Shown piece by piece: positions 10,405 to 17,840 of a stretch of 64,000 nucleotides of DNA; position 1 is the first letter of the stretch; each line of letters opens with the position of its first letter. The DNA lies in contig CAWIPO010000008.1 in NCBI GenBank assembly GCA_963838095.1, positions 124,001-188,000 on the forward strand, written 5' to 3'. This stretch comes from CAWCGU01 sp963838095 (GTDB lineage Bacteria > Actinomycetota > Thermoleophilia > Solirubrobacterales > 70-9). The position numbers and the translations under genes are program-made. Below the pieces are notes generated by a model. That model was not told the DNA's origin. It saw only the letters and a program-made list of their open reading frames with translations, and did not search any database.

Positions 10405-10716
10405 ATGCATGAGATGAGCGTGGTCAAGATCAACGCGATCACGGTCGACCGCGAGCGCTTCGACGAGTTCGCCGAGCGCTTCGCCGGCCGCGCCGGGCGC
10501 GTCGAGCAAGCCGACGGGTTCGAGGCCTTCGAGCTGCTGCGGCCCAACGACGAACGCGACATCTGCCTGGTCGTCACGCGCTGGCGCACCGAGGAGGACT
10601 TCCAGCGTTGGGTCGCGAGCCCGGACTTCGCGGCAGGACACCGCCAGCATCGCGAGAGCGGGCCCATCGGCACCGCGAGCGAGCTGTGGTCGTTCGACGT
10701 GCTCGAGAGCCTCTAG
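10405..10716 (+). CDS. MhuD/IsdG-like haem-degrading monooxygenase (ABM fold)
   Basis: This 103-residue protein of the antibiotic-biosynthesis-monooxygenase fold resembles mycobacterial MhuD in layout: VVKINAI, then RFAGRAGRVE, GFEAFELLRP, VVTRW and FQRW. From memory of the family, the catalytic set is Asn7/Trp66/His75 in MhuD. Here Asn10, Trp69 and His79 sit at matching places, with one extra residue before the His. It would open haem and release iron in the cytosol. The next gene is a flavoreductase with a cyclic-nucleotide domain that could supply electrons, though MhuD-type enzymes accept many donors. A generic ABM protein remains possible. Confidence 0.75.
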   Translation: MHEMSVVKINAITVDRERFDEFAERFAGRAGRVEQADGFEAFELLRPNDERDICLVVTRWRTEEDFQRWVASPDFAAGHRQHRESGPIGTASELWSFDVLESL

Positions 10717-10732
10717 CGCTGCGCCGACGCAG

Positions 10733-10738
10733 TAGCGT
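10733..10738 (+). promoter_or_regulatory. -10 box of the CNBD-flavoreductase gene
   Basis: TAGCGT ends 9 nt before the ATG at 10748, so the gene has its own near-leaderless promoter. Confidence 0.5.
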
Positions 10739-10747
10739 TCCTCGCGG

Positions 10748-12436
10748 ATGGTGACGGCCGACGAGATCGGTGCGGTGCCGCTGTTTGCGTCTCTTGACAC
10801 CGCCGGCCGAGAGCGGGTTTCCCGGGTCGCGGCGGATATCAGCCTCGTACCGGGCGAGTACGCGGCGGACGAGGGCGGGGAGCGGGCCCTCTTGGCTGTC
10901 CTCGAGGGCAGGATCGAGGCGATCCAGCTCGTCGACGGGATCGAGCGCGTCGTCGGCGAACGCCAGCCGGGTGACATCTTCGGGGAGGTCCCGATCACGC
11001 TCGGGACCGTCTTTCCGGTCGGTTTTCGGGCCGCGGAGAACTCGCGTGTGATGCGGATCGAGCCCCACGACTACCACTCCCTCGCGGCGATCGAGCCGGA
11101 AATCGGGAAGGAAGTCGGCAGGCTGGCGAGCCATCGGATCGGCGGATCGAGCGGTCTTCAGGGCCTCGCCGCGGAGCCGCCGCCTCCTCGGGCGACGGTG
11201 GTCGGACATCGGCTGGACGCCCCCTGCGCCGAGCTGCGCCGCTTCCTCGAGCGCAACCAGGTCACCTTCACGTGGCTCACTCCCGATGCGCCGGACGCGG
11301 GCGAGCGCTGGGGCGGTCCGCTGCCGGCCGAAAGCGATTGGCCGGTGATTCGCGTCGTCGACGGCAAGACCGCGGTCCGGCCGCCGCTCCGGCGCGTGGC
11401 CGAGCTGCTCGGCCTCGGCACCGAGCCGGCCGCCGCCGAGTACGACACGGTGATCGTCGGCGCCGGGCCCGCCGGGCTGGCGGCTGCCGTGTACGGAGCG
11501 TCGGAGGGGCTGCGCACGATCGTGATCGAGCGCGAGGCTCCCGGCGGCCAGGCCGGCACGTCCTCGCGGATCGAGAACTACCTCGGCTTCCCCTCGGGTG
11601 TGTCCGGCGACGAGCTGGCAAGCCGCGCCCTACACCAGGCGCGCAGGCTCGGCGCCGAAATCCTGGTCACCCGGACGATCACGCGAATCGACCCCGCGAC
11701 GCGTCAGGTGCACCTCGACGGCGGCGACATCCTGGGGACGCAAACGCTCATCCTCGCCTGCGGCGTCGCGTGGCGGCGCCTGTCCATGGACGGTTTCGAC
11801 CGGCTCGCCGGAAAGGGCCTCTCCTACGGCGCGGCGCGCAGCGATGCGAGGGGCACCCACGGCCTCGACGTTCACATCGTCGGCGCCGGCAACTCAGCCG
11901 GACAGGCGGCCCTGTTTTTCTCCAACCACGCACACACCGTCACCATCCTCTGCCGCGCCGAGGGGCTCGAGAAGGGCATGTCGCGCTATCTGATCAAACA
12001 GCTCGACGCCCGGCGGAACATCGACGTGCTGCCTCGGACCGAGGTCGTGGCCGCGCATGGCGAGAGCTCCCTCGATGCGATCGAGGTCCACAACGCCGCG
12101 ACCGGCCAGACGACCCGCCTGCAGTCGGGCGGGCTGTTCATCTTCATCGGCGCCGATGCCGAAACGGCGTGGCTGCCGTCCGAGATCGCGCTCGACAGCC
12201 GCGGCTACGTGCTCACGGGCAGCGACGTCACCGCCGCCGGCCGCTGGGAGCTCGACCGCGACCCGTACCTCCTCGAGACGAGCGTCCCGGGCGTCTTCGC
12301 CTGCGGCGATGTCCGCTTCGGCCCCGTGAAGCGCGTCGCTTCGGCCGTCGGCGAGGGCAGCATGGCGATCGCCTTCGTGCACCAGTACCTGAAGGACGCC
12401 GAAGCTCAACCTGGATCCCGTAATGCCGGTGCCTAG
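10748..12436 (+). CDS. Cyclic-nucleotide-binding domain fused to thioredoxin-reductase-like flavoprotein
   Basis: This 562-residue protein has three parts. Residues 1-130 form a CNBD-like beta-roll (GDIFGEVPITLG corresponds to the phosphate-binding cassette). Residues 145-220 are a glutaredoxin-like insert. Residues 228-550 are a thioredoxin-reductase fold with an FAD site (VIVGAGPAGLAAAVYGA), APGGQAG, a second dinucleotide site (VHIVGAGNSAGQAA) and a C-terminal FACGDVR...RVASAVGEG. The region that holds CxxC in true thioredoxin reductases reads LSYGAARSDARG here, so the redox dithiol is missing. It therefore probably reduces another partner, perhaps gated by a nucleotide; the family occurs in mycobacteria and relatives without a settled role. 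Confidence 0.88.
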   Translation: MVTADEIGAVPLFASLDTAGRERVSRVAADISLVPGEYAADEGGERALLAVLEGRIEAIQLVDGIERVVGERQPGDIFGEVPITLGTVFPVGFRAAENSRVMRIEPHDYHSLAAIEPEIGKEVGRLASHRIGGSSGLQGLAAEPPPPRATVVGHRLDAPCAELRRFLERNQVTFTWLTPDAPDAGERWGGPLPAESDWPVIRVVDGKTAVRPPLRRVAELLGLGTEPAAAEYDTVIVGAGPAGLAAAVYGASEGLRTIVIEREAPGGQAGTSSRIENYLGFPSGVSGDELASRALHQARRLGAEILVTRTITRIDPATRQVHLDGGDILGTQTLILACGVAWRRLSMDGFDRLAGKGLSYGAARSDARGTHGLDVHIVGAGNSAGQAALFFSNHAHTVTILCRAEGLEKGMSRYLIKQLDARRNIDVLPRTEVVAAHGESSLDAIEVHNAATGQTTRLQSGGLFIFIGADAETAWLPSEIALDSRGYVLTGSDVTAAGRWELDRDPYLLETSVPGVFACGDVRFGPVKRVASAVGEGSMAIAFVHQYLKDAEAQPGSRNAGA

Positions 12437-12484
12437 ACAGCGTTACCGGAAGGTGCTGCGCCGCGACGTAAGGGTCCCGAGCGG

Positions 12485-13495
12485 CTAGGCGGGCCGCGCT
12501 CCGAACGCGTCTAGCACCGCCCGCACGCCCTCCTCGCCCCGGAACGCGGGTGGCCACAGCAGGGTGCGCTCGTACAAGCCCGCCCAGCGCTCGGCGAAGC
12601 GCTCGCGAACCTCCTCGGCAGTGCCGGCGAGAACGATCGAGTCGATCATCTCGTCGCTGACGGCGGCGGCCATGCCCGCGAAGTCGCCGGCGCTCCACGC
12701 GGCGCGGATCGAGTCGGCCTCCTGCTCGAACCCGCTGACGCGATGGGTGGCCCGGTAGGTCTTGACGGTTGAGTTGAAGGCGATGATCGCGGCGGCGTCC
12801 CGCCTTGCCGCGTCGCGATCCTCGCCGACCGAGCAGGTGAGATAGCCGGCGATCGGCGGCGGCTGGCGCCCCGTCCGCTCGGCTCCGCGTGCAAGCGCCG
12901 GTCGCACCACCTCGCGCACGTACTCGGGCGTGAACAGCGGGTGCCCCACGAGCCCGTCTGCAACGGCGCCGGCGCCCTCGACCATGCGGGCGTTGACGCC
13001 AGCCATGTAGATCGGCGTGTCCAACCGCAGCGGCTCTCGCGGCGGAGCGGTCGGCTCGACGTGCAGGCGATAGAAGCGGCCGTCGTGATGCACCGGCCCC
13101 TCGTGCAGGCGCCACAGCTGCCGCAGCAGCGGAACGAGCTCCTCCATCCGGCTCGCCGGATGCTCGCCGTCGAGCCCGTGCCAATCCTGCTGCATGCGCC
13201 GGGTGCCGGTTCCGAGGCCGATCGTCAGCCGTCCGCCGGAGAGCTCGTCGAGATCGCGAGCCTCCGCCGCAAGCACCAGCGGCGTGCGCCCGAACGCGTA
13301 CGCGATCGCACTGCCGAGCTCGATCGTGCTCGTCGCCTGCGCCATCGCCGCAAGGGCCACCGTCGCCGAGCGGTCGTAGAACTCGGTCGCCCACACCGAT
13401 TCGAAGCCGGCCTCCTCGGCAAGGCGCGCCGCCCGGGCAAGCTCCTCGGGGCCACCCGAGCTCGTCACCAGCGAGATGCCCGACTGGTCGTGCAT
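12485..13495 (-). CDS. LLM-class (F420-dependent-like) oxidoreductase
   Basis: This 336-residue TIM-barrel protein of the luciferase-like monooxygenase class uses reduced F420 or FMN. Family marks are EEAGFESVWATEF near the N-terminus, the STIELGSAIAYAFGRTPLVLAA strand-helix region, LDELSGGRLTIGLGTGTRRM and a late EEVRERFAER. The ATG at 13495 is chosen because a TAGATT box lies 8 nt upstream and the barrel begins right after it; a longer in-frame extension to 13618 lacks support. F420-dependent oxidoreductases are numerous in actinobacteria and the substrate is not evident. Confidence 0.87.
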   Translation of the reverse strand: MHDQSGISLVTSSGGPEELARAARLAEEAGFESVWATEFYDRSATVALAAMAQATSTIELGSAIAYAFGRTPLVLAAEARDLDELSGGRLTIGLGTGTRRMQQDWHGLDGEHPASRMEELVPLLRQLWRLHEGPVHHDGRFYRLHVEPTAPPREPLRLDTPIYMAGVNARMVEGAGAVADGLVGHPLFTPEYVREVVRPALARGAERTGRQPPPIAGYLTCSVGEDRDAARRDAAAIIAFNSTVKTYRATHRVSGFEQEADSIRAAWSAGDFAGMAAAVSDEMIDSIVLAGTAEEVRERFAERWAGLYERTLLWPPAFRGEEGVRAVLDAFGARPA

Positions 13496-13503
13496 CGAAC
13501 CGA

Positions 13504-13509
13504 AATCTA
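13504..13509 (-). promoter_or_regulatory. -10 box of the LLM oxidoreductase gene
   Basis: TAGATT read on the minus strand lies 8 nt upstream of the ATG at 13495. Confidence 0.5.
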
Positions 13510-13586
13510 GACGGATAGACGGTGGCCGAATTGGGTACCAACAAAGTGGAGCCCGGCTGGCTCTGCCTAACACAAGCAAGTGCAGG

Positions 13587-14594
13587 ATGCACGCCCTTCT
13601 CGACAACCTCGCCCGCATCCCCCTCGCGGCCCGTGACCGGGTACGGAATCTGATGCCGCAGGCGCGCCGGGCGCGTTCTGGCCAGCCGCGGCATGGCGGG
13701 GAGGAGGGCTTGAGCGAGGCGTTGGGCTCGGCGCTCGACGGGTTCGCGATCTACACCGCGGTGCGCGACCGGCAGGGCGCGATCGCGGACTTCCGCGTTG
13801 TGTACGCCAACGATGTGGCCGCGGTGATCGCCGGCAGCCTGCCCGAGGACCTGACCGGCACCAACCTCAGCGAGGCGATGTGGGATTACCAGGCATCCGG
13901 GTTGTTCAATGAGCACGTCCGGGTAGTCGAAACCGGTCTGGCACACGCGTGGACCGACCTCCCCGTTCGCCTCTCGGGTGGCGAGCCCGAGACGCGATTC
14001 TTCGACGGCCTGGCCGCCAAGCATGACGACGGCTTCGTCATCACCTGGCGCGACGTGACGGATCGAAAGCGCCGTGAGGCGAAGCTCGAGGAACTGGCCT
14101 CCCACGATTCGCTCACCGGGATCCTGAACCGCCGCGCCTTCTACAGCGAGATGCAGCGGCAGGTAGCGCGCTGGCGCCGGCACGGTTCGGTCGCGACCCT
14201 GATGCTGCTCGACGTCGACAACCTCAAAGGGGTCAACGACGCCTTCGGCCACGACGCCGGCGACCTGCTGCTGCAGCTGACGGCCAGCACGCTGGAGGAT
14301 CGCCTGCGGACGACGGACACGGTGGGCCGAATCGGCGGCGACGAGTTCGCGGCCCTCCTCTCCGAGACCGACGCCGAGGCCGCGGAGCAGGTTGCCCAGG
14401 AGGTCGTCGCCGCACTGCGGAGGCGCTGGTTCAAAGTCGAAGACCAGCGGGTGACGGCGTCGGCGAGCGTCGGGGTTGCGCGTCTCGAGGACGTCGAGGA
14501 TGTCCAGGAGCTGATGCAGAAGGCCGACGAGGCGCTGTATCGGGCCAAGCGCGCGGGTGGCGGCAAGGTCGCCTTGCCCGCGGCGCACACTTAG
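13587..14594 (+). CDS. PAS-GGDEF diguanylate cyclase
   Basis: This 335-residue cytoplasmic enzyme makes cyclic di-GMP from two GTP. A PAS-like sensor occupies about residues 35-155 (GFAIYTAVRDRQGAIADFRVVY at its start). The GGDEF domain follows from DSLTGILNRRAF, with LMLLDVDNLKGVNDAFGHDAGD and the intact active site RIGGDEFAALL. An R-x-x-D inhibitory site is visible in the sequence LEDRLRTTDTVGR just before the active site. No membrane segment. The ATG at 13587 is the first Met after the divergent LLM promoter; a longer reading from 13476 would overlap that gene. The PAS ligand is unknown. Confidence 0.88.
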   Translation: MHALLDNLARIPLAARDRVRNLMPQARRARSGQPRHGGEEGLSEALGSALDGFAIYTAVRDRQGAIADFRVVYANDVAAVIAGSLPEDLTGTNLSEAMWDYQASGLFNEHVRVVETGLAHAWTDLPVRLSGGEPETRFFDGLAAKHDDGFVITWRDVTDRKRREAKLEELASHDSLTGILNRRAFYSEMQRQVARWRRHGSVATLMLLDVDNLKGVNDAFGHDAGDLLLQLTASTLEDRLRTTDTVGRIGGDEFAALLSETDAEAAEQVAQEVVAALRRRWFKVEDQRVTASASVGVARLEDVEDVQELMQKADEALYRAKRAGGGKVALPAAHT

Positions 14595-14640
14595 GCGCTG
14601 GGCGCCGAAGGATCGCTCGCCGCCCCGGAATTCGGAGCGC

Positions 14641-14646
14641 TATGGT
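14641..14646 (+). promoter_or_regulatory. -10 box of the SDR gene
   Basis: TATGGT ends 6 nt before the ATG at 14653 (leaderless pattern). Confidence 0.55.
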
Positions 14647-14652
14647 GACGTC

Positions 14653-15552
14653 ATGGCCGCTCCAGACCTCTCCCGGTTGCGTGGCAAGCGGGTGCTGGTC
14701 ACGGGCGCGGCTCGGGGAATCGGCGCCGCGCTTGCGGAAAGGCTCGCCGGCCACGGCGCCCGGCTGGCGCTGGTCGGCCTCGAGCGCGAGACGATGGAGC
14801 AGGTCGCCGCCCGGTGCGGCGAGGGCACCTTCGTCGCCGAATGCGATGTGTCGAGCAACGAGGAAGTGACCGCGGCCGTCGACGGCGCCGCCGAGGCGCT
14901 CGACGGGCTCGACGTCGTCGTCGCGAACGCTGGGATCGCGACCGGCGGGCCGATGCGCTTGCAGGACCTGCGCTCCTGGGAGCGGGTGATCGAGGTCAAC
15001 CTGCTCGGCGTCATGTACACCGATCGCGCCGCGCTCCCGCACCTCGAGGCCAGCCGCGGCTACGTGCTCAACATCGCCTCGACCGCGGCGGTCCTGCGCG
15101 CGCCGGGGATGAGCGCCTACTGCGCCGCCAAGGCCGGGGTCGAGGCGCTCAGCGACTGCCTGCGGGTCGAGATGGCGCCGTTGGGCGTCCGGGTCGGGGT
15201 CGCGTACTTCCTCTTCCTCGACACCGACATGGTCAACGACGGCGAGCGCGAGATGCCGATGCTCCAGCGCGCGAAGTCGGAGATGCCAAGCCTGCTCTCG
15301 CGCACGTATCCGCTCCCGCCGGCGATCGACGAACTGGTGGCCGCGATCGCCGAGCGCCGGCGACGGATCGCCTATCCGCGCTGGTTCACGAAGGCGCTCG
15401 CGGTCCGGCAGTTGTTCGCCTCCCGGATGGCAGAGAGTCAGACGGGCAAGGTCGTGCCCGAGGCGTTCGAGGAGTACGACCGGATGGTTGCCGAGCGCGG
15501 GGCAAGCGCGGCGTCGGCGAGCGAGCGCACCCGCGAGCTCGCCGGCCTGTAG
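14653..15552 (+). CDS. Short-chain dehydrogenase/reductase
   Basis: This 299-residue classical SDR oxidises or reduces an alcohol/ketone with NAD(P). It has the TGAARGIG cofactor site near residue 18, VVANAGIATGG (the NAG motif), and the catalytic Ser of LNIASTAAVL followed by YCAAK. A C-terminal extension of about 60 residues (RRRIAYPRWFTKALAVRQLF onward) is typical of SDRs acting on bulky or lipid-like substrates. The start at 14653 is set by the -10 box 6 nt upstream and the fold beginning. The next gene follows after 23 nt, so co-transcription is likely. Confidence 0.9.
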   Translation: MAAPDLSRLRGKRVLVTGAARGIGAALAERLAGHGARLALVGLERETMEQVAARCGEGTFVAECDVSSNEEVTAAVDGAAEALDGLDVVVANAGIATGGPMRLQDLRSWERVIEVNLLGVMYTDRAALPHLEASRGYVLNIASTAAVLRAPGMSAYCAAKAGVEALSDCLRVEMAPLGVRVGVAYFLFLDTDMVNDGEREMPMLQRAKSEMPSLLSRTYPLPPAIDELVAAIAERRRRIAYPRWFTKALAVRQLFASRMAESQTGKVVPEAFEEYDRMVAERGASAASASERTRELAGL

Positions 15553-15575
15553 CGGGGAGCGCGCCCACGGCGCTG

Positions 15576-16187
15576 ATGACGGTGCTCGAGATCGACACCC
15601 CGCGCGGCCCGGCGAACGCCCACCTGCACCCCGCCGATGACGCCGTCGGCGCGCTCGTGCTCGGCCACGGCGCGAACGGAGGAGTGGGCGCCCCCGACCT
15701 GGTCGCGGTCACCGAGGTCGCCCGCTCGGCGCGATTCAGCGTCGCCCTGATCGAGCAGCCCTACCGCGTGGCCGGCCGCCGCTCACCAGCTCCGGCCCAC
15801 CACCTCGATGAGGCCTGGACGGCCGCCGTCGAGCACCTGAGCGAAGACGAGCTGCGCGACCTCCCGCTCGTCGCCGGCGGCCGCTCCGCCGGAGCCCGGG
15901 TTGCGTGCCGGACCGCGGCCGAATCCGGCGCGGTCGCCGTGCTCTGCCTGGCGTTTCCGCTGCACCCGCCGGGCCGCCCCGAGAAGAGCCGCCAGGCCGA
16001 GCTCGACGCGGTCGACGTGCCGACGCTCGTCGTCCAGGGGGAGTCGGACCCGTTCGGGATGCCCGCGCCGAGCCCGAACGGCAGCGTCGTCACCGTTCGC
16101 GGCAACCACGGCCTGAAGGCCGACCTCGACGCGGTCGCGGAGGCCGTCCGGTCCTGGCTTCCGAGCGTCGTCGGCGTTGCGAAGTAG
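15576..16187 (+). CDS. Alpha/beta-hydrolase of the KANL3/Tex30-like family
   Basis: This 203-residue compact alpha/beta-hydrolase has an early GALVLGHGANGG oxyanion strand, a nucleophile elbow VAGGRSAGARVA (G-R-S-A-G), the PTLVVQGESDPFG acid-residue strand and a late VRGNHGLK catalytic His. The same plan is seen in bacterial Tex30/KAT8-complex-like hydrolases and dienelactone-hydrolase relatives. The start ATG is at 15576, 23 nt after the SDR stop on the same strand. Substrate unknown; perhaps an ester related to the SDR product. Confidence 0.82.
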   Translation: MTVLEIDTPRGPANAHLHPADDAVGALVLGHGANGGVGAPDLVAVTEVARSARFSVALIEQPYRVAGRRSPAPAHHLDEAWTAAVEHLSEDELRDLPLVAGGRSAGARVACRTAAESGAVAVLCLAFPLHPPGRPEKSRQAELDAVDVPTLVVQGESDPFGMPAPSPNGSVVTVRGNHGLKADLDAVAEAVRSWLPSVVGVAK

Positions 16188-16193
16188 CGGCGC

Positions 16194-17315
16194 CTACGCG
16201 TCCAGTCGCGCCGGCAGGCCGAAGCGCTCGAACACCGCGTGCATCCGCTCGGCGTTCATCGCCTGCTCCGGATAACGCGCGAAGGCCTCGCGGTCCGGGA
16301 CGTCGGTGGTACGGACGATGAAGGCGGTGACCTCCTTGATCTTGCTGCCCTCGAGCGTGAGGACGTCGAGCGCGAACGGCAGGTAGGCGCCCTCGGCCTC
16401 ATCCCAGGTGTAGCCGCCGACCGCGGGCTGGCCGTTGGCGGTGGTGGCCCGGCGGCGCCAGCGCCACTCGCCCGAAAGCGGCCCGACGCGAAGGAAGTCG
16501 GGCAGGTCGGCGCCGCGATACCAGCTCGCCAGCGGCGGCATGGTCCATGCCGCGTCCTCCGCGAGCATGGAAACGACCGCGTCTACGTCGCCGCCGTCCA
16601 TAGCCTCGATGAAGTTCTCGACGAGCTCGCGCATGCCGTCGTCGCCAAGCGCGCGCAGCGTCGCCTGCTGGCTCTGCTCGGGGAGCTTGTCGTCCACGGT
16701 CTTGCGGGCGCGCTGGAGGGCGCTGTTGACTGATTGGACGGTGGTGTCGAGCGTGCCGGCGACCTCCTTCGCCGAGAAGCCCAGCACCTCGCGCAGGATC
16801 AGCGCGGCGCGCTGGTTGGCCGGCAGGTGCTGAAGCGCTGCGATGAATGCCAGCTCGACCGCCTCCCGCTGCTCGTAGCGCGCCTCGGGCGCCGCGTAGC
16901 CGTCCTCGACCCCAAGCGTCTCGTCGGGATACGGCTCAACCCACACGGTCTCGACGAGCGGCTCGCCGGGGCCGTCGTGCGGGTCCGAGGCCGGCCCGTA
17001 GTCGATCGGCAGCACCCGCTTCGGCCGCCGCGCGATCGCGTCGAGGCAGGTGTTGGTCGAGATCCTGTAGAGCCAGGCGCGGAGCGATTTTCGATCTGCG
17101 AGTCCGGACAGCCCGCGCCAAGCACGCAGCAGCGCCTCCTGCATCGCGTCCTCGGCGTCGTGCACCGAGCCGAGCATGCGGTAGCAGTGGGCGTGCAGCT
17201 CTCTGCGATACGGCTCGACCAGGCCGGCGAAGGCGTTCTCGTCGCCGCCGCGAGCGGCATCGAGCAGCCCCTGGGGCGGCGCCGTCGGGCTTGTGGACAC
17301 CGAGCTCACCTTCAC
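16194..17315 (-). CDS. ECF RNA polymerase sigma factor with C-terminal SnoaL-like domain
   Basis: This 373-residue ECF sigma factor has region 2 (FAGLVEPYRRELHAHCYRML...AEDAMQEALLRAWR, residues 28-70) and region 4 (HLPANQRAALILREVLGFSA, with the helix-turn-helix EVAGTLDTTVQSVNSALQRAR, near residues 165-205). An NTF2/SnoaL-like domain fills residues 215-370. This large-subfamily layout (TIGR02960, SigG-like) lacks a classic anti-sigma factor; the C-terminal domain is thought to modulate activity. The linker RRPKRVLPIDYGP is typical. GTG at 17315 is 1 nt from the -10 region; the GTG two codons later is an alternative start. It is divergent from the VOC gene, whose promoter matches its own. Confidence 0.92.
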   Translation of the reverse strand: MKVSSVSTSPTAPPQGLLDAARGGDENAFAGLVEPYRRELHAHCYRMLGSVHDAEDAMQEALLRAWRGLSGLADRKSLRAWLYRISTNTCLDAIARRPKRVLPIDYGPASDPHDGPGEPLVETVWVEPYPDETLGVEDGYAAPEARYEQREAVELAFIAALQHLPANQRAALILREVLGFSAKEVAGTLDTTVQSVNSALQRARKTVDDKLPEQSQQATLRALGDDGMRELVENFIEAMDGGDVDAVVSMLAEDAAWTMPPLASWYRGADLPDFLRVGPLSGEWRWRRRATTANGQPAVGGYTWDEAEGAYLPFALDVLTLEGSKIKEVTAFIVRTTDVPDREAFARYPEQAMNAERMHAVFERFGLPARLDA

Positions 17316-17319
17316 CAGA

Positions 17320-17348
17320 TTAGACCGGCGCCGGTCTCGGAACTCATC
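17320..17348 (-). promoter_or_regulatory. Promoter of the ECF sigma gene (matched pair, copy 1)
   Basis: Read on the minus strand, GATGAGTTC and CCGGTCTAA span 29 nt just upstream of the sigma gene start. The same two blocks at the same spacing lie before the VOC gene. The 16-bp palindrome AGACCGGCGCCGGTCT overlaps this site. Confidence 0.6.
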
Positions 17349-17353
17349 GCTGC

Positions 17354-17382
17354 GATGAATTCGTTTGCCGCGGCCGGTCTAA
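17354..17382 (+). promoter_or_regulatory. Promoter of the VOC gene (matched pair, copy 2)
   Basis: GATGAATTC and CCGGTCTAA span 29 nt, ending 14 nt before the ATG at 17397. Block content and spacing match copy 1, consistent with recognition by one sigma factor, probably the adjacent ECF product (inference). Confidence 0.6.
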
Positions 17383-17396
17383 ATCCACAGAGCCCG

Positions 17397-17804
17397 ATGC
17401 GCGCACATCACAACCCCCTCGTACATCTCGAGCTCCACACGGGCGATCTACCCGCCGCCCTCAGCTTCTACACGCAGCTCTTCAGCTGGCGCAGCGAAAG
17501 CATCTCCGTCGACGGCAGGTCCTACCAGACGTTCGAGCTCGGCGATGGAATCGACGGCGGCGTCGTCGAATGCGGGACCGAGCGGCCGCTGTGGCTACCT
17601 TATGTGGAGGTCCCCGACGTCGGCGAGGCAACCGAGCATGCTCGCCTGCTCGGAGCGAGGGTGATGCTGGAGCCGCGCGAGGGACCTGCCGGATGGCGAA
17701 GCGTGATTGCGGCGGGCGCGGGCGCTGAAATCGCGCTCTGGCAATCGAAAACGGCAGGCGAGCGCTCGAGGGCCGATGAGTTTCGCCCCGGTTCGCCGTC
17801 TTAG
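17397..17804 (+). CDS. VOC/glyoxalase-family protein
   Basis: This 135-residue protein of the vicinal-oxygen-chelate fold has two beta-alpha-beta-beta-beta modules. The first begins NPLVHLELHTGDLPAALSFY with a His metal-site candidate, then the ELGDGIDGGVVE strand; the second begins LPYVEVPDVGEATEHARLLGA and ends GAEIALWQ. Proteins of this size serve as lyases, dioxygenases or resistance proteins; no specific role is readable. The ATG at 17397 lies 14 nt after the matched ECF-type promoter. It is probably controlled by the adjacent sigma factor, as VOC genes often neighbour this ECF class. Confidence 0.85.
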   Translation: MRAHHNPLVHLELHTGDLPAALSFYTQLFSWRSESISVDGRSYQTFELGDGIDGGVVECGTERPLWLPYVEVPDVGEATEHARLLGARVMLEPREGPAGWRSVIAAGAGAEIALWQSKTAGERSRADEFRPGSPS

Positions 17805-17840
17805 GAGCAAATGGTTCGAGGCAACCCAGGAGATCCGAAC

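Noticed and set aside
12228..14588. A 786-codon minus-strand frame over the flavoreductase, LLM and GGDEF genes
   Set aside because: Its composition is low-complexity Arg/Gly/Ala and every part is explained by a recognised gene in another frame.
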